Shown here piece by piece: positions 48,501-59,455 of a DNA stretch of 64,000 bases. The stretch is taken from positions 586,641-650,640 of the forward strand of contig CH003275.1 in NCBI GenBank assembly GCA_000149265.1, given 5' to 3'. The DNA comes from Ciona savignyi. Its lineage: Eukaryota > Chordata > Ascidiacea > Phlebobranchia > Cionidae. The notes below the pieces were generated by a model. The model worked only from the letters and a program-made list of their open reading frames with translations. It had not been told where the DNA came from and did not search any database. Numbering within the stretch: position 1 is the first letter of the stretch; the number at the start of each line of letters is the position of its first letter. A program made the position numbers and the translations under genes.

Positions 48501-51500
48501 TATTGGATAAGTTGTACATGGGATACCCGACAATTTTATATATGGATAATATCAAATGATATACCTAGCTAATTATTTATACTAAAAAATAATAATAACA
48601 CCCCGGGTGGGACTCGAACCCACAATCCCTGGCTTAGGAGGCCAATGCCTTATCCATTAGGCCACCGGGGCGCACGACTATTGGCAGCTAACCTCTATAA
48701 AACTAAAGTTGCCCTGTCGGCCCCGATGTGTTTAAACTTTCAAACATTCGCCACATCAAGTGGAAGTGCTTGAAGCAACATATCTCTTGTGTGTAATCAC
48801 TGTTTGCATCCACAGTCCCACTTCTTTGTACTTCAGTTGGTCCACCGACCAAGCATCCGATTCGCTTTGAAAGGCCTCATGTTGAAAAGGGTTCTTCCCA
48901 GGATACCATTGCGTTGAAAAGAGTAAGTAGTTTTTCGTTGCTATGTGGCCGGGTGGTCGCGGGATAGAATTTAGGCTGTTATCGGACAGGTGCTGGGATC
49001 GATCCTCACCCTGATCACTTTTTGTGTATGGTTGTCGTCTTGGGGGGTACGCCGTTCTCTCTACTAGAGATATAAGTAACGTAAACAACATACCAACTGC
49101 TTTGTTGTGAAGTGCGTTTGTTTTAAAAATGACTAAGACACTTCACCATGACCTGTATCTATTGACCACTGTGCTATCGCTTATAAACCATAGAGTTGTG
49201 TGGGATAGATTCAACATGGTCATGCGGGTCCTACCTTTCATACAAGAAAGATTCATAAATCATAGAGTTTTATAAATAAATGTTAGATGCAACTTTTACA
49301 TTAGCGCCTTTGAACACACTAACCTTGCTTCCAACAATTTTCAGTTAAACGCAACTTCGCCAGCGGAGCGGTCGGATCCGGCAACGGTGGAGCGGTGGCC
49401 ATGAATTGTGACGCAACCGGGGATTCCCCGTCGATAAAAGTCTCGTTGCGTTGTCCCATCACCTACACACGTATCAAAATCCCGGCGCGAGGGAAGGATT
49501 GTAAACACATCCAGGTGAGACTGCGTTAGCTCATTCGTAGCGCGTCGGTGAGCCGAAAGGTTGTGGGATCTAAACCTGCCACTGGCTAATTACTTGTGTC
49601 CGTGGAGATACCTAATGAAAGGTTTGCTGCACTCAGTGAAATAAATGGGTTCTACTAAAACTGAAGGAAAGTCCAAAGCATACAACACACTGCAATAGCG
49701 CCGGTAACCCGACAGCAGGCGCGAGGTTAACTGAAATATTCCTGGCGCTTCCTGATAATGTGAATAATTCCACTGGATCTGCAGTGAACATTGTAGATTG
49801 CTGTGCGCCATCTACCTAGCTTTACACCAATTATGACGTATAATACATGGTCATGTGGTCGTTTGGTCGACCAGTCTCCACAGAAGCATTAACCATCCCC
49901 ATGTGTTTTAGTGTTTCGATCTGGAGTCGTACCTACAAACGAATAGCGACAACGCTACATGGAGATGCCCCATCTGCCAGTAAGTTTGAGACGTAATTTA
50001 AGCAAAAGTGGTTACAGATCATTAATTTTTGCTCATTTCTCCTTTATTCTGCCTAACCTCACTAAGCTTCAATGCATAGCGGGGAACTTAAACGTGGCTG
50101 TCCTGAATAACACCCCCGTACATTAATGACCCAATTACAAGAACTCGATTAGGAAATATCCCAAATTGACAGTTTGATCATTTTTAAACAAGCTATGGTT
50201 GAAAATGCGCCTAGTGGAATCGACATAACGAAGTTTAAATTAATCCAGAATGACCTGGAAATGTTACTGGCTCTGTTGGCAATCAGTATTCAGCAAAACT
50301 AAACATATTTTTTGGAATTCCTTATTTGTGTGGTCGCATTCACATAATGTTAGATATTAGCCCGCCGTGACAGCCAGGTGCTATATCCATCTTGAGCATT
50401 TTCTACGCATTTGTATTCATGTGCAAAGTGTTTGATAATTATTACCTTGATTCCGCGAATTGAAATATGATGAATCTAAAAGTGTTTTAAATACTGAGCA
50501 AAATTATACAGCTCGAGCAGCCCGGCTTCTCACCCATCAAACATTAAACCTGATTATCCGATCATAAATTCGTATCGTCCACGATTACTCTACCAGTATT
50601 ATCATTGTGAGCTCGTGATAACATTTACGAGGTCATATTATCACGGTGTCTGGTGACGAATCATGATTAATCACTAAAATTGCTATTTTACTTCGATAAG
50701 CAATATTCAAATAGTACATGCTGGTTATTTACTTTAGAAGTAACTGCTAACTATTAATTTTCTAAACCACCGATAACAATAAGAGTCCACCATTATAATA
50801 ACTTCGGCGTTAAAAGGTTGTTTTTTTACCGAAAATAACAATTCGTCGCTTATTATTATTTTTATTGTCATGTTTCTTGTGGCAGAATTTTGTAAGAATC
50901 TTCTAATTGTGAAATTAAATCAACCCCACCTACTCTTGAACTAAAGTCAAACCCATATGTATTGTTACGCCTGTTCAAACCAACCATTAATAAATTTATA
51001 AACTTAGACAATGGGTCATTTAATCAACCATTGTTACTTGGCCACCATAACGTCTAACTCACAAAACACCATTTCATATACGCATTATCATAACCCCATC
51101 ATTCCTTCTCCAGCAAAAACGCGCTGCTAGAATACTTGGAGGTTGACCAGTACATCCAAAACATCCTCAAATCGCTCCAGGACCGCGAGTGTCATCTAGT
51201 GTCCATCGACGCGAACTGCAAGTGGACTCCGCTTCCCATCAGCTCCGTGCATGACGGAGGACCTCGCGGCCCGTCATGCTCCGACGCGACACCTAACGGT
51301 ATCGTGAAGAGCGAGCACTACGACCGCGCCAGCGTGAAGGAGGAATCGACGTTGGGAGGATTCAACGTGAAGTCTGAACCCCAGTTCATCAGTGCGCTCA
51401 GTATCAAGCAGGAACCGATGCAAATCAAGCAGGAGCCGGACGGCCCACCAAGTAATTTTTTGTTTCTTTTCCAAATATTTCAGCTGATTTTGTTACCAAA

Positions 51501-53624
51501 TAAGATGGCGGCGAATTGGATCGCGTGATTTGATAGTGTTTATTTTAAAACAAAGGAATATTAAATCGAGTTTGTTCAATAGAAATGTTGCAAACTAATT
51601 TATGGATAACCCCCGCTAAACCCTTTTTACTTTACCAGACAAGCGGTTAAAAAGCGTCACTTCGCCGGGGCTTACTCTGAGCAACCTACCTGCCCCCAGT
51701 CCAGGGAGTTACCCTCAACCGTGTAACCGCTTCTCATCGAACGAATCAAGTCAAGGTAAGCCTTCATGTGTTGGGCGGTGGTATGATGGGACGTTTCAAC
51801 CTTATGTATTGACCAGTTGGATATAGCGTCAGCCGAAAGGTTGTGGATTCGAAACCGCCACATAGTCGGTTGTTTTCTTCGGCAAGTCACTTAATGACAT
51901 CGCATTGACACAGGGCGTTAAATGGTTCAACTTCTCCGGTACCTGGCACCAGACGATTGCCCGCATGATAACAATGCAACAAATTAAGCTCAACTGAATA
52001 AACCCCTTGGTTCAGTCGTCCCCGCCAAGTCGAATAAGCGACGCGGTCGGACGAATCACCCTTTACCCCCAGTCTGAAGCTCAATTGTGACTACCCCGAC
52101 TAACAACCGTCTTTACTGATAACCCTAATCACCCCTCTTCGCAGCTTACCCCCACAATTACGACTTCAACCGCTCCACGGGTCCCCCCAACCCATGTTCC
52201 GGGTTCATGAGGGGTGGGGCGGCGGTCCCCATGGGCGGGGAAATCCCCGACAACATCGCCCGGAACGACATGGTCCCCATCGAGAAGCGACTCAACCACG
52301 CCGCGATCCCGAACGCAACCGGGGGTTCCCCCAACGTTAGTAAAATAACAGTTATCTTTAATAGAATAAAATCTTATTACCGGGCCAAATTTCGAATCCT
52401 GTCGCCAATGAGCCCGTTTGCTATATTTGTTTTTAAATGTCTGGTCACACTAAAATCTTACTGGATTAAGCAATGTGTCGAAATAATAAGAGGAAAACAC
52501 TTTCTTTACAAACGTGAGAGTTACATTTCCGATTAGTCTCGTGGTGTCTCGTCGATCCTTCAGCTGGAAGGTTGGGTAATCGAAACCAGTTCATAGCTAG
52601 TTGGTAACCTTGGGCAGTGCACTTACCGGCTATTGCCAGAACCAAGTGGTTTAACTAGTTATACTAAAATTCAAAGAATGTCTAAATCATACACAACGCA
52701 CTGCAATAACTCCTGTAACCTGATGGCCGGCGAGAGGTGATCTAAAGATTGGCTGTATGTTAACGCGCCTAGCGCTTTCCCATTCACGCGTATATTATGA
52801 TCATCACGTCATTGAACTTTTTCAAATGAATTTCTTTGCATTTCTACAGCGTCGCAATCTGGGTAACCCGAAAACCCCCCAAGACTCCAACACCCCCTTC
52901 CGTCCACTCAGCTGCAGCTCCCTTACCCCTCATTCGACCCCCCATTTGAACAGCACAACAACCCCATCCTCAAGCGGATTCTCCGCAGCGCCATCGTGCG
53001 GCTCAAGTCAACCGCCCCAAAACAGCAACGACAGCCAGAAACTGGTCAAAACCGAACCTGAACCGGTTGAAACCTGTTTAAACCCGTTCCCTTCCTTGTT
53101 TGATGACGCCGGAATGACGTCAGGCCCAGGTATCGGCTTCGACGTTGACGATTTTAAAGCCGAACCGATTTCGGACGAAACTATTGGCTCTTTAGACGTA
53201 AGTATATAAAAAGTTATTTTACAAAATTTGTTCCAGTTGCCGTAGTCTCGTAGTTACGTTCGGTTGGTTATGACCAGAAAGATTTTTAGTTCTTACTTCA
53301 CTCTGACCACTTTTTGTGCTGTTCATTTATTCAGTGGATCGTAAACACAAAAGACATAATGCAATAGTTCCTTCGGTAACCTTTCCATGCATGTTCTAAT
53401 CTAGTTTCATAACGCCTATAAATGCTAAATGATGTAAGTATAAAAGGCTAAACTGCTTTTCCTAAAGCAACTTGGGATACTTAGAAAAAGAAAAATCTCT
53501 TAATTTATTATAGATTCTGCCGGACAATTCAGATTTGGACCAAATTCTTGGGATGCCGGACCTAGTTGGGTCGGGCACTACAGACGAGCAGGATATTCTA
53601 CAATTATTTGACAAAACCTCTTGA
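36541..53624 (+). CDS. ZMIZ1: ZMIZ1/2-type SP-RING (MIZ) zinc-finger coactivator
   Basis: PIAS-like nuclear coactivator with a SUMO-ligase-type finger; vertebrate homologues work with Notch, androgen receptor, p53 and SMADs. The symbol means the ZMIZ1/2 family, paralogue not resolved. Twenty exons: 36541-36660, 36888-37001, 41139-41244, 42449-42617, 42849-43194, 43251-43382, 44880-45116, 45445-45672, 46439-46580, 47291-47426, 47503-47581, 48193-48325, 48816-48922, 49345-49514, 49912-49979, 51114-51451, 51639-51755, 52145-52335, 52850-53197, 53514-53624; about 1,130 codons. Seen: TPR-like N-terminus ([16 protein letters not shown]), [15 protein letters not shown], Ala-run/[52 protein letters not shown] ([30 protein letters not shown]), seven psi-K-x-E motifs, acidic tail ILQLFDKTS. 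Exons 48193-48325 and 48816-48922 each carry one base too many; the frame continues in good homology afterwards. Confidence 0.95.
37620..37720 (-). repeat. SINE family B in ZMIZ intron 2
   Basis: gtttcgaactcgtgatgcct and ggtcgcgctaaccattcggc match the reverse B-box and head. Confidence 0.6.
43440..44500 (+). promoter_or_regulatory. Candidate internal promoter or enhancer in ZMIZ intron 6
   Basis: Between exons 6 and 7 lie two CRE palindromes (43479-43486, 43525-43532). The second overlaps an E-box (CACGTG 43531-43536), with an inverted CCAAT (ATTGG) a few bases on. A second CACGTG lies at 44328-44333 in a CG-rich stretch. This combination is typical of vertebrate-type promoters, but no transcript evidence is available. 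Confidence 0.35.
45155..45310 (-). repeat. SINE family A in a ZMIZ intron
   Basis: cgttgtgtatgattgaggtt, ctgttaatccactggattca, gtgctttgcctaaggataca. This is the first family A copy met rightwards after about 22 kb without one. Confidence 0.75.
45790..45905 (-). repeat. SINE family B in a ZMIZ intron
   Basis: gctaaatttcgaacccatga, gcgctgaccattcccccaca. Confidence 0.55.
46310..46375 (+). repeat. SINE family B 3' fragment
   Basis: atgctgggttcgaagcttga, a B-box-like motif with the flank usual in family B. Confidence 0.4.
46879..46962. repeat. 28-bp tandem repeat, three copies
   Basis: Units at 46879, 46907 and 46935 follow gtaccagtgtaaagaatggc plus eight bases. The array lies in the ZMIZ intron after exon 9. 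Confidence 0.85.
48584..48589 (-). terminator. RNA polymerase III terminator of the tRNA-Arg gene
   Basis: Six T on the minus strand, 9 bases past the last tRNA base. Confidence 0.7.
48599..48671 (-). tRNA. tRNA-Arg (anticodon CCU)
   Basis: A complete 73-base cloverleaf on the minus strand. The acceptor stem GCCCCGG pairs with CCGGGGT (one G-T wobble). The D-arm GGCCTAATGGATAAGGC forms the A-box, the anticodon loop has CCT, and the T-arm GTGGGTTCGAGTCCCAC forms the B-box. No intron. It reads AGG codons. A T6 terminator follows at 48584-48589. It lies antisense inside the ZMIZ intron between exons 12 and 13. Unlike the SINE copies it keeps all stems, so it is probably a working gene. Confidence 0.96.
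49525..49770 (+). repeat. SINE family A in a ZMIZ intron
   Basis: gagccgaaaggttgtgggat, aaatgggttctactaaaact, cacactgcaatagcgccggt, cgcgaggttaactgaaatat. Confidence 0.85.
51805..51975 (+). repeat. SINE family A in a ZMIZ intron
   Basis: cagccgaaaggttgtggatt, cgaaaccgccacatagtcgg, cagacgattgcccgcat. Internally deleted. Confidence 0.75.
52378..52456 (-). repeat. SINE family B fragment in a ZMIZ intron
   Basis: ggccaaatttcgaatcctgt, then aatgagcccgtttgc. Reverse orientation. Confidence 0.5.
52545..52800 (+). repeat. SINE family A, near full length, in a ZMIZ intron
   Basis: cagctggaaggttgggtaat, cttgggcagtgcacttaccg, tacacaacgcactgcaataa, and the tail gctttcccattcacgcgta. It ends about 50 bases before the exon 19 acceptor. 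Confidence 0.88.
53230..53400 (+). repeat. Composite tRNA-like fragment and SINE family A piece
   Basis: An unclear head (tagtctcgtagttacgttcg), then the family A-like cataatgcaatagttccttc. Some resemblance to 48945-49050, which also has tRNA-like boxes (ggccgggtggtcgcg, gctgggatcgatcctcac). Confidence 0.35.
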
Positions 53625-54060
53625 ATTATTATTTCATCCTTTCAGTTAAAATGGGTCGCCAACAAATGCTTTTCTAAATGCCCCTCGTTTAATGGCATTT
53701 CTATAATTGTCTGAATCGTTGTTGAAATTCATTTTTGTATGGTTAGGTCTGTAACATTTTCCTATTTTTTAAACAAGTTTCATTTTAAATTTGTTACTGT
53801 ATTTCATGGTATAAAATATGAACTATTTTTTATGCACTTTGCAATAATTTTAAGCAAACCCGACAATGGCGGAGCCAACAGTTTTGATTTGCACAACTCT
53901 ACAGCAACGAAAACGAAAGAGTTACATGTTTTAACGTTTTTTACTTCGTTCATAGTTCATTGTTTCGTCTATTTTTACGTATTACTGTTTCGTACACCGA
54001 GTATTTTTAGTTTTATTACATTTCGTGTCTCAACAAACGATTTCCTTTTAAACGAAACGC

Positions 54061-54066
54061 AATAAA
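54061..54066 (+). promoter_or_regulatory. Poly(A) signal of ZMIZ
   Basis: AATAAA 437 bases after the ZMIZ stop codon. No nearer canonical AATAAA was noticed. Confidence 0.55.
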
Positions 54067-54194
54067 TTGCACTGGTCCAGTGGAAGTCACGTGGGTTTGA
54101 AATTTGGCGGGAAAGTGACGTGTGTACCAGTAGCCGTAGTGACGCGTGTGCCGATTAAACCGTCCATGGTTGTAACAACCGATGTTATACGAAA

Positions 54195-54572
54195 CTAGCA
54201 CCCCTATCCTTAAATCACCCATTAATTAGTTATGTCGCCATCAGTGGCTCACAATATTTCCTCAGGTATTCCCCATTCTTGGTGATCACTTATTTATAAC
54301 CTGGGAAATACCTGATAGGCTTGGCTAAATGATAAATCTAAGGAATCGATTTCTTTGTTTATTTGTAAAATAAATCCTCAAGCGATATGAAGGTGGTTTT
54401 CGCTTGAACCTGTGACGTTGTTAACTCCTTGTACACAGCTATTGTGGGTTCGGATAATATTAGGAACTAATGTCAAAAATCGATGTTGTGGGGTGTTCGA
54501 TTCGGGGGCGTTTTACATGAGTCACAATGTTAAAGCATGGAATATTATTATTTACACGTAACGGATTCAAAA
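54195..54572. repeat. Direct repeat, copy 1 (pairs with 55388-55790)
   Basis: Matches 55388-55790 along its length, sharing blocks such as cacaatatttcctcaggtat, ctttgtttatttgtaaaata and ctattgtgggttcggataat. Shows scattered substitutions and small gaps. Intergenic, downstream of ZMIZ. Confidence 0.85.
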
Positions 54573-54649
54573 CAAAAAAAAACTATACTTTATTTTGGCC
54601 CACTTTTGTAAAAATGGAAACTTATTGTTTGTCTTTTCTTATTTATTTT

Positions 54650-55345
54650 TAATTGTCTTTATTTTTTCGTCAAACGCTTTGATAGGGATGTTTTATCTGT
54701 CCAAAATCGTGGAGAAGGAGTATTGATTCAAAATAGCGCTAACATATGGTAGCTAACATGATGTGTAGAGTGTCAAAACCCATCATTTCCGAAGGAAACA
54801 CATTTTAATTTTACTCCGTTTTTTTTTTCTTTGTTTAGGATAGGATATATTCATGTTTATCCCCGTAAATGGGAAAACCAAGGGGGTTAACGCACGGGAA
54901 ATCGTCAGATTACCTTGCGCTCACCGCCGGGTTACCGGAGCTATTGCAGCGTGTTGTGTATGATACACATGGTTCCTTCAATTAAGTAGAACCCATTAAT
55001 CCGCTGAGTTCAGGCAATGTCCAATAAGTGCTTTGCCCAAGGACACAACCGACTTGCTAGCTACCAGTTTCTAATCTGCAACATTTCGGTTGAAAGGCGT
55101 CTTACTAAACCACCAGACTATAAATGGTCGGGTTTTTCTGCGTAACGCTGGTGACAGACACGTCCCGGTCGCAAGGTCATTGGGTAGAACACGTTATCAA
55201 AAACAAAAAGAGGTAAAATTAGTTTCCATAGTTTAAGTAAGGCTGTAGGTAAATTTAGGTTAAGTTGGAATTAAATACATAAGGAATTTAAATTTAAGTA
55301 ATTAATCACCTCTGTCAAAGCGTTTGACAAAAAAGAAGAAGAAAT
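54650..55345. mobile_element. MITE-like element with a SINE nested inside
   Basis: Inverted arms ttttttcgtcaaacgctttga (54662-54682) and tcaaagcgtttgacaaaaaa (55315-55334) bound the element; similarity continues some 10-15 bp on both sides of the core. A full SINE copy (54845-55130) lies inside. No transposase is coded. The superfamily cannot be told, and outer limits are approximate. Confidence 0.5.
54845..55130 (-). repeat. SINE family A, full length, nested in the MITE-like element
   Basis: Tail tttatccccgtaaatgggaa, then ccgggttaccggagctattg, aagtgctttgcccaaggaca, head ttcggttgaaaggcgtctta. One of the best copies from which to read the family consensus. Confidence 0.92.
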
Positions 55346-55387
55346 CAAATGAATACAATATGTGTTTTTTTAAAAGGTACCTAAAAT

Positions 55388-55790
55388 TAGCGTCCAATCC
55401 TTAAACCAGCCAGTCATTAGTTATGTCACCATCAGTCGCTCACAATATTTCCTCAGGTATTCCCCACTATTGTTGAATAACCTCAAAATAACCTCATGAG
55501 CTTGGTTAAATGTTAAACCATAAAGGAATCGATTTCTTTGTTTATTTGTAAAATAAATCCTCAAGCGATATGGGGATGGTTTTCGCTTGAACCTGTGGCG
55601 TTGTTAATTCCTTGTACTCAGCTATTGTGGGTTCGGATAATATTAGGAATTGATTACGAAAATCGATGTTATATGGAGTCGATTTAAGGCGTTTTATTTG
55701 AATTACACTGCCGGTTATTACCGATTTACCAGTCCACTATTTGATGTTTAATCATTGGATATTTTGATTTACACTAAACGGATTAAATCT
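55388..55790. repeat. Direct repeat, copy 2 (pairs with 54195-54572)
   Basis: Second copy of the duplicated segment, with about 25 extra bases near 55711-55740. The MITE-like element lies between the two copies. Confidence 0.85.
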
Positions 55791-56084
55791 TTGAAAATCA
55801 AAATCTGCATGATCCAAACCTCGGATCCCACTATAATGCGGTCGCAGATGATTATGCCTTATACCCCAGATCTACAAAAATGGTGTATCAATAACTTGTA
55901 CAGATTTTAAACACATAATCACTGGATTGTCAACTTGTATATGGGTCCGTTAAATTGATCAATTATGGCTTGTTTTACCGGAGTATTTCTGACAAATGCA
56001 GAAAATCGTTCTTTTACAATTTTTTTCCTGTCACGACATGGCGCTGTGAGCAACGATAAAAACATACGTGAACTGACGATGAGA

Positions 56085-56178
56085 GGATGTCTTGTACGGC
56101 CAGTTGGTCGATATATAAAAACGTTTTTAGTGCTTAGTCCATCCTAGATTCGAATCTTGGCTCAGATAAATAAAATAA
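56085..56178 (+). repeat. SINE family B
   Basis: cttgtacggccagttggtcg, catcctagattcgaatcttg, then an A-rich end. Confidence 0.6.
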
Positions 56179-56324
56179 GATGAACGAATGTAAAGTGGTC
56201 TGAGTGACGACCACGTTATAGTTTCATCACTTAACCCCAGGCATTAAAGAAGTCGTTTTAGTTGATTTCAACATGCCTATTCACTGGGCTATTTATTAGG
56301 CTGAATGCATTGTATTGACCAAAG

Positions 56325-56515
56325 TAAAAAGGTTAGTGCTTCACCTCTAAGCCGATAGGTATGTGCTCAAAACTCACGCAGGGTACTAAGCGGATATCGT
56401 CTTAATTCAGTAGATGGGTATTATTATAACTGAAACTGATGGGTTTTACTAAAACTAAAAGAACGTCTCAATAATATACAACATACTACAATAGCTCTAG
56501 TCTTGGAAAGGCGGT
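56325..56515 (+). repeat. Degraded SINE family A
   Basis: actgatgggttttactaaaa, acatactacaatagctctag. Confidence 0.6.
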
Positions 56516-57062
56516 GATGAAAAGTTTGATCAGGGGATAAAATCAAAAACTTAATTAAAGTGGATCGTGTCATTTTCTTTAATCCTTGAAAAGTTTAAGA
56601 TTCATCTGCTCGCACCCTGACACATACGTCACAATATATCACGCTGGGGGCGCGTGATCATCACGCTTTTAAACTTGAATTAAGTGAGCTTTGTAACTAC
56701 CACACACACCGCAGTTAATACAAGGGCTGTCAACCTTTGATCGTTAAGTGCTATTTTTTGCACATAGATGACATTTTGTGCTTTTGATTAAACACGTCAC
56801 TACTGTCAGAGCGGTCGTTCAACACGTGTACCTTGACTACGACCTTTGTGTATGATCTCGTTTGACTTGGACGTGTCAAGACTTATTTCTATTTGTTTAT
56901 AAATAGCTATTAATACATTCGGCGAATTCCTAACGATTCGAGTCGGTGGTTGGAATGTTGTAAAGAGAATAGCTTTCGATTCTGCAGTAAGGATCCGATT
57001 TTGTCATATCGTTACCTGTGTAAATCGTTCGTTGTGACTAGTGTTTCTTGACTCGGTACCGC

Positions 57063-57093
57063 GGCATACCTGGGTACATGGCTCAGGTATGCC
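57063..57093. other. Perfect 10-bp inverted repeat
   Basis: ggcatacctg and caggtatgcc separated by 11 bases could form a stable hairpin. Intergenic; it is not part of a recognised repeat family. Confidence 0.5.
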
Positions 57094-57649
57094 ACGAGAT
57101 GCTACAGTATATTGGCATGTTGCACTCGTAAATCCGGCGCGCGTGGGGTACTTGTAGAAATTACACATATGTGTGAACATTAACGTGCACCACAACATTT
57201 TTTGCTCGTTCACATGCGACAGTATGGGAGAGAAAGCAACATTTTCAAGTCTGGTGTGCTTGGCGGTTTCAAGGTGTAAACGACGTAATGCGGAAAAGAA
57301 AAGGGCAATAAAGATCAACTTTTGTATTAGTTGTATTGCTATTTCTGATGTAACACCAAAATTAAAATAATAATGAACAACACTACTAACGTCTACATAA
57401 ACTATTGTACTTTGGTCTTCGCCTTTGCTATGACAGACTATATGGATGATAGCAAATTATACAACAAACTAATATGTACAATTCCTGATACTTGCTATTA
57501 AGCAGATCTTTTAGTGGAAAGTCCAACATAGTTGTCAAGGACAGCTAGTGACATGTGGACCTAGTTTTTAGCATACCTTAAGCTACTTTCTTTTGCGAAA
57601 GATGGCGCTGTTAAGCAACAGCAAACTTCGAGTATTACTCGGTCATTTC

Positions 57650-57762
57650 CTTTACGGCCGTGTTGGCGAACGAACGGTTAGGGCGACCGATACAAAAACG
57701 GTCTTAGTAACAAGCACATCCTGGGTTTAAAAACCAAGCAGGTTGAAAAAATAAAAAAGTCT
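57650..57762 (+). repeat. SINE family B
   Basis: cggccgtgttggcgaacgaa, ccgatacaaaaacggtctta, cacatcctgggtttaaaaac, then A-rich. Confidence 0.7.
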
Positions 57763-59164
57763 GGCTTTCCGTTAATTGGGCTTACGCGAGTATTAAAATT
57801 CACAGCTAGAAACCCAATTACGGTCATTCCAAACAAAAAATCCAGTATCACACGATCGTAATTAACATTTTCCTTTTTAAATTGGGAATAAAAGACTGAA
57901 ACCTGTTCACTTTGCAAAGGCCAACCCGAAACCCTATACATCATACTTTTCTTTTTTCGAAGTGTAGTAGTTTTGGACTTTGTGATCACAACTTTGTAAA
58001 CTGTATACATTTATGCGTCAATATTTTATGTAGAAATGCAAAATGACCAAAGATAAGCCATGACTGGGTGTATTTATCAGGTAATTAAATATGGATCTCC
58101 AAACTCTTGTAATATAAAATAATTAAAATAACCGCCATGCATAATTGAGTTCACTTTAAGCTATTTGTTGCTATTCTCTTTAATATTATTTAGTGACCAA
58201 GACAGTTTTTCCGGTAATATAGCACCAATACAAAAATGTTTTTCTTTAAAAATGACAGCAAGAGCGGATGAAGCACCCTATGACGTTTGTAAATATGCTT
58301 CTCAAGCCCAATATATCCCCAAGCTAAGTTACGCAATATATAATCAAGTTGCAGCAACCGATTTTTTTAAACAAATATTTGTAAACGAGTTAATGTTGTG
58401 TCAGTATAAAGAATAAGGGACAGACGAAAGTAAACTATATATTAAAAAAAGTTTCACATTTTTTCGGGGTTAGATGACGTGGTAAGGTTAATGATTTACA
58501 TTTTTCACAGAATTTAAGTCGGCCGCTCGCACTTTGCGCATGCGTTCCACCTCTGTTCTTTGCAGGTAATTGCGGTCCAGTATATCAGCACGAGAAAGCT
58601 CAAGGTAAATATTGCACCCATTATACAACTTATTATTTATTTCTGGTGCCTAATATTTACGTATGTACACGTGCGCATGCCACACGGGCGTGATTTAATA
58701 TTTTTTTATAGTTTGCAAAACACCATTGGTCATATAACGAGTAATTCGTAACTATCATCATCTATAATATATTGCCCGATACTACGATAGCAGCAACCAC
58801 GCATTGTGCAACATGTGCCTTAATAGCCGCGCCATCAACGACATTTCTAACTCCTCGTTAATGAAATGCGTAGCTCCTGTCACATGCGCGTGAATGATGG
58901 GGGTCCTGCAAATATTGTCACCAACTTAATATAGAAATTGTGCTTGATAAGGCCGTATTTGGAATACTGAAAGTGATAATATGCTATAGATTCGCTGCCT
59001 TGACACCGACACTACGTCCTTCAAAGTAAATATAGAAAGGAACGACTATGAATTACAAATAGTCACAACGACCGGTGGTTTGCTGCAATCCAAAAGAGCG
59101 AGCGAGAAATATGCAATGCGATTGACTTGGACTTTAACCACTGTCCTCATCTCTTTAATTTTAA

Positions 59165-59455
59165 TCGGGATATAACATGATGTTCTTTTTATCTTCGTAA
59201 ATGAGAAGAGGAGAGTTATTATACATGCAATCGTTACCTCTAGCTCACCGTCGGGTTACCGGAGGTATTGCAGTGTGTTGTGTATGATTCACACGTTCCT
59301 TCAATTTGGTAGAACCCACTAATTCGCTGGGTTCAGGCAATGTCAGTAATGTGCCCTGCCTAAGGAAACAATCGACTCGTAAGCGACCAGTTTCGAATCT
59401 GCAACCTTTCGGTTGAAAGGCGTCGCACTAAATTACCAGACTAACCAGTAAGATC
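59165..59455 (-). repeat. SINE family A, full length
   Basis: ttatcttcgtaaatgagaag (tail), ccgtcgggttaccggaggta, ttgcagtgtgttgtgtatga, accagtttcgaatctgcaac, ttcggttgaaaggcgtcgca (head). Confidence 0.92.

Noticed and set aside
48945-49050. Second tRNA gene
   Set aside because: A- and B-box-like motifs are present (ggccgggtggtcgcg, gctgggatcgatcctcac), but the acceptor stem does not pair and similar pieces occur elsewhere; a tRNA-derived repeat.
54195-55790. The direct repeats as long terminal repeats of a retroelement
   Set aside because: They lack the usual TG...CA ends, I see no primer-binding site or coding remnant between them, and the interior is explained by a MITE-like element with a SINE.
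57678-58010. 110-codon minus-strand frame
   Set aside because: Its end lies within a SINE family B copy and no domain is visible.
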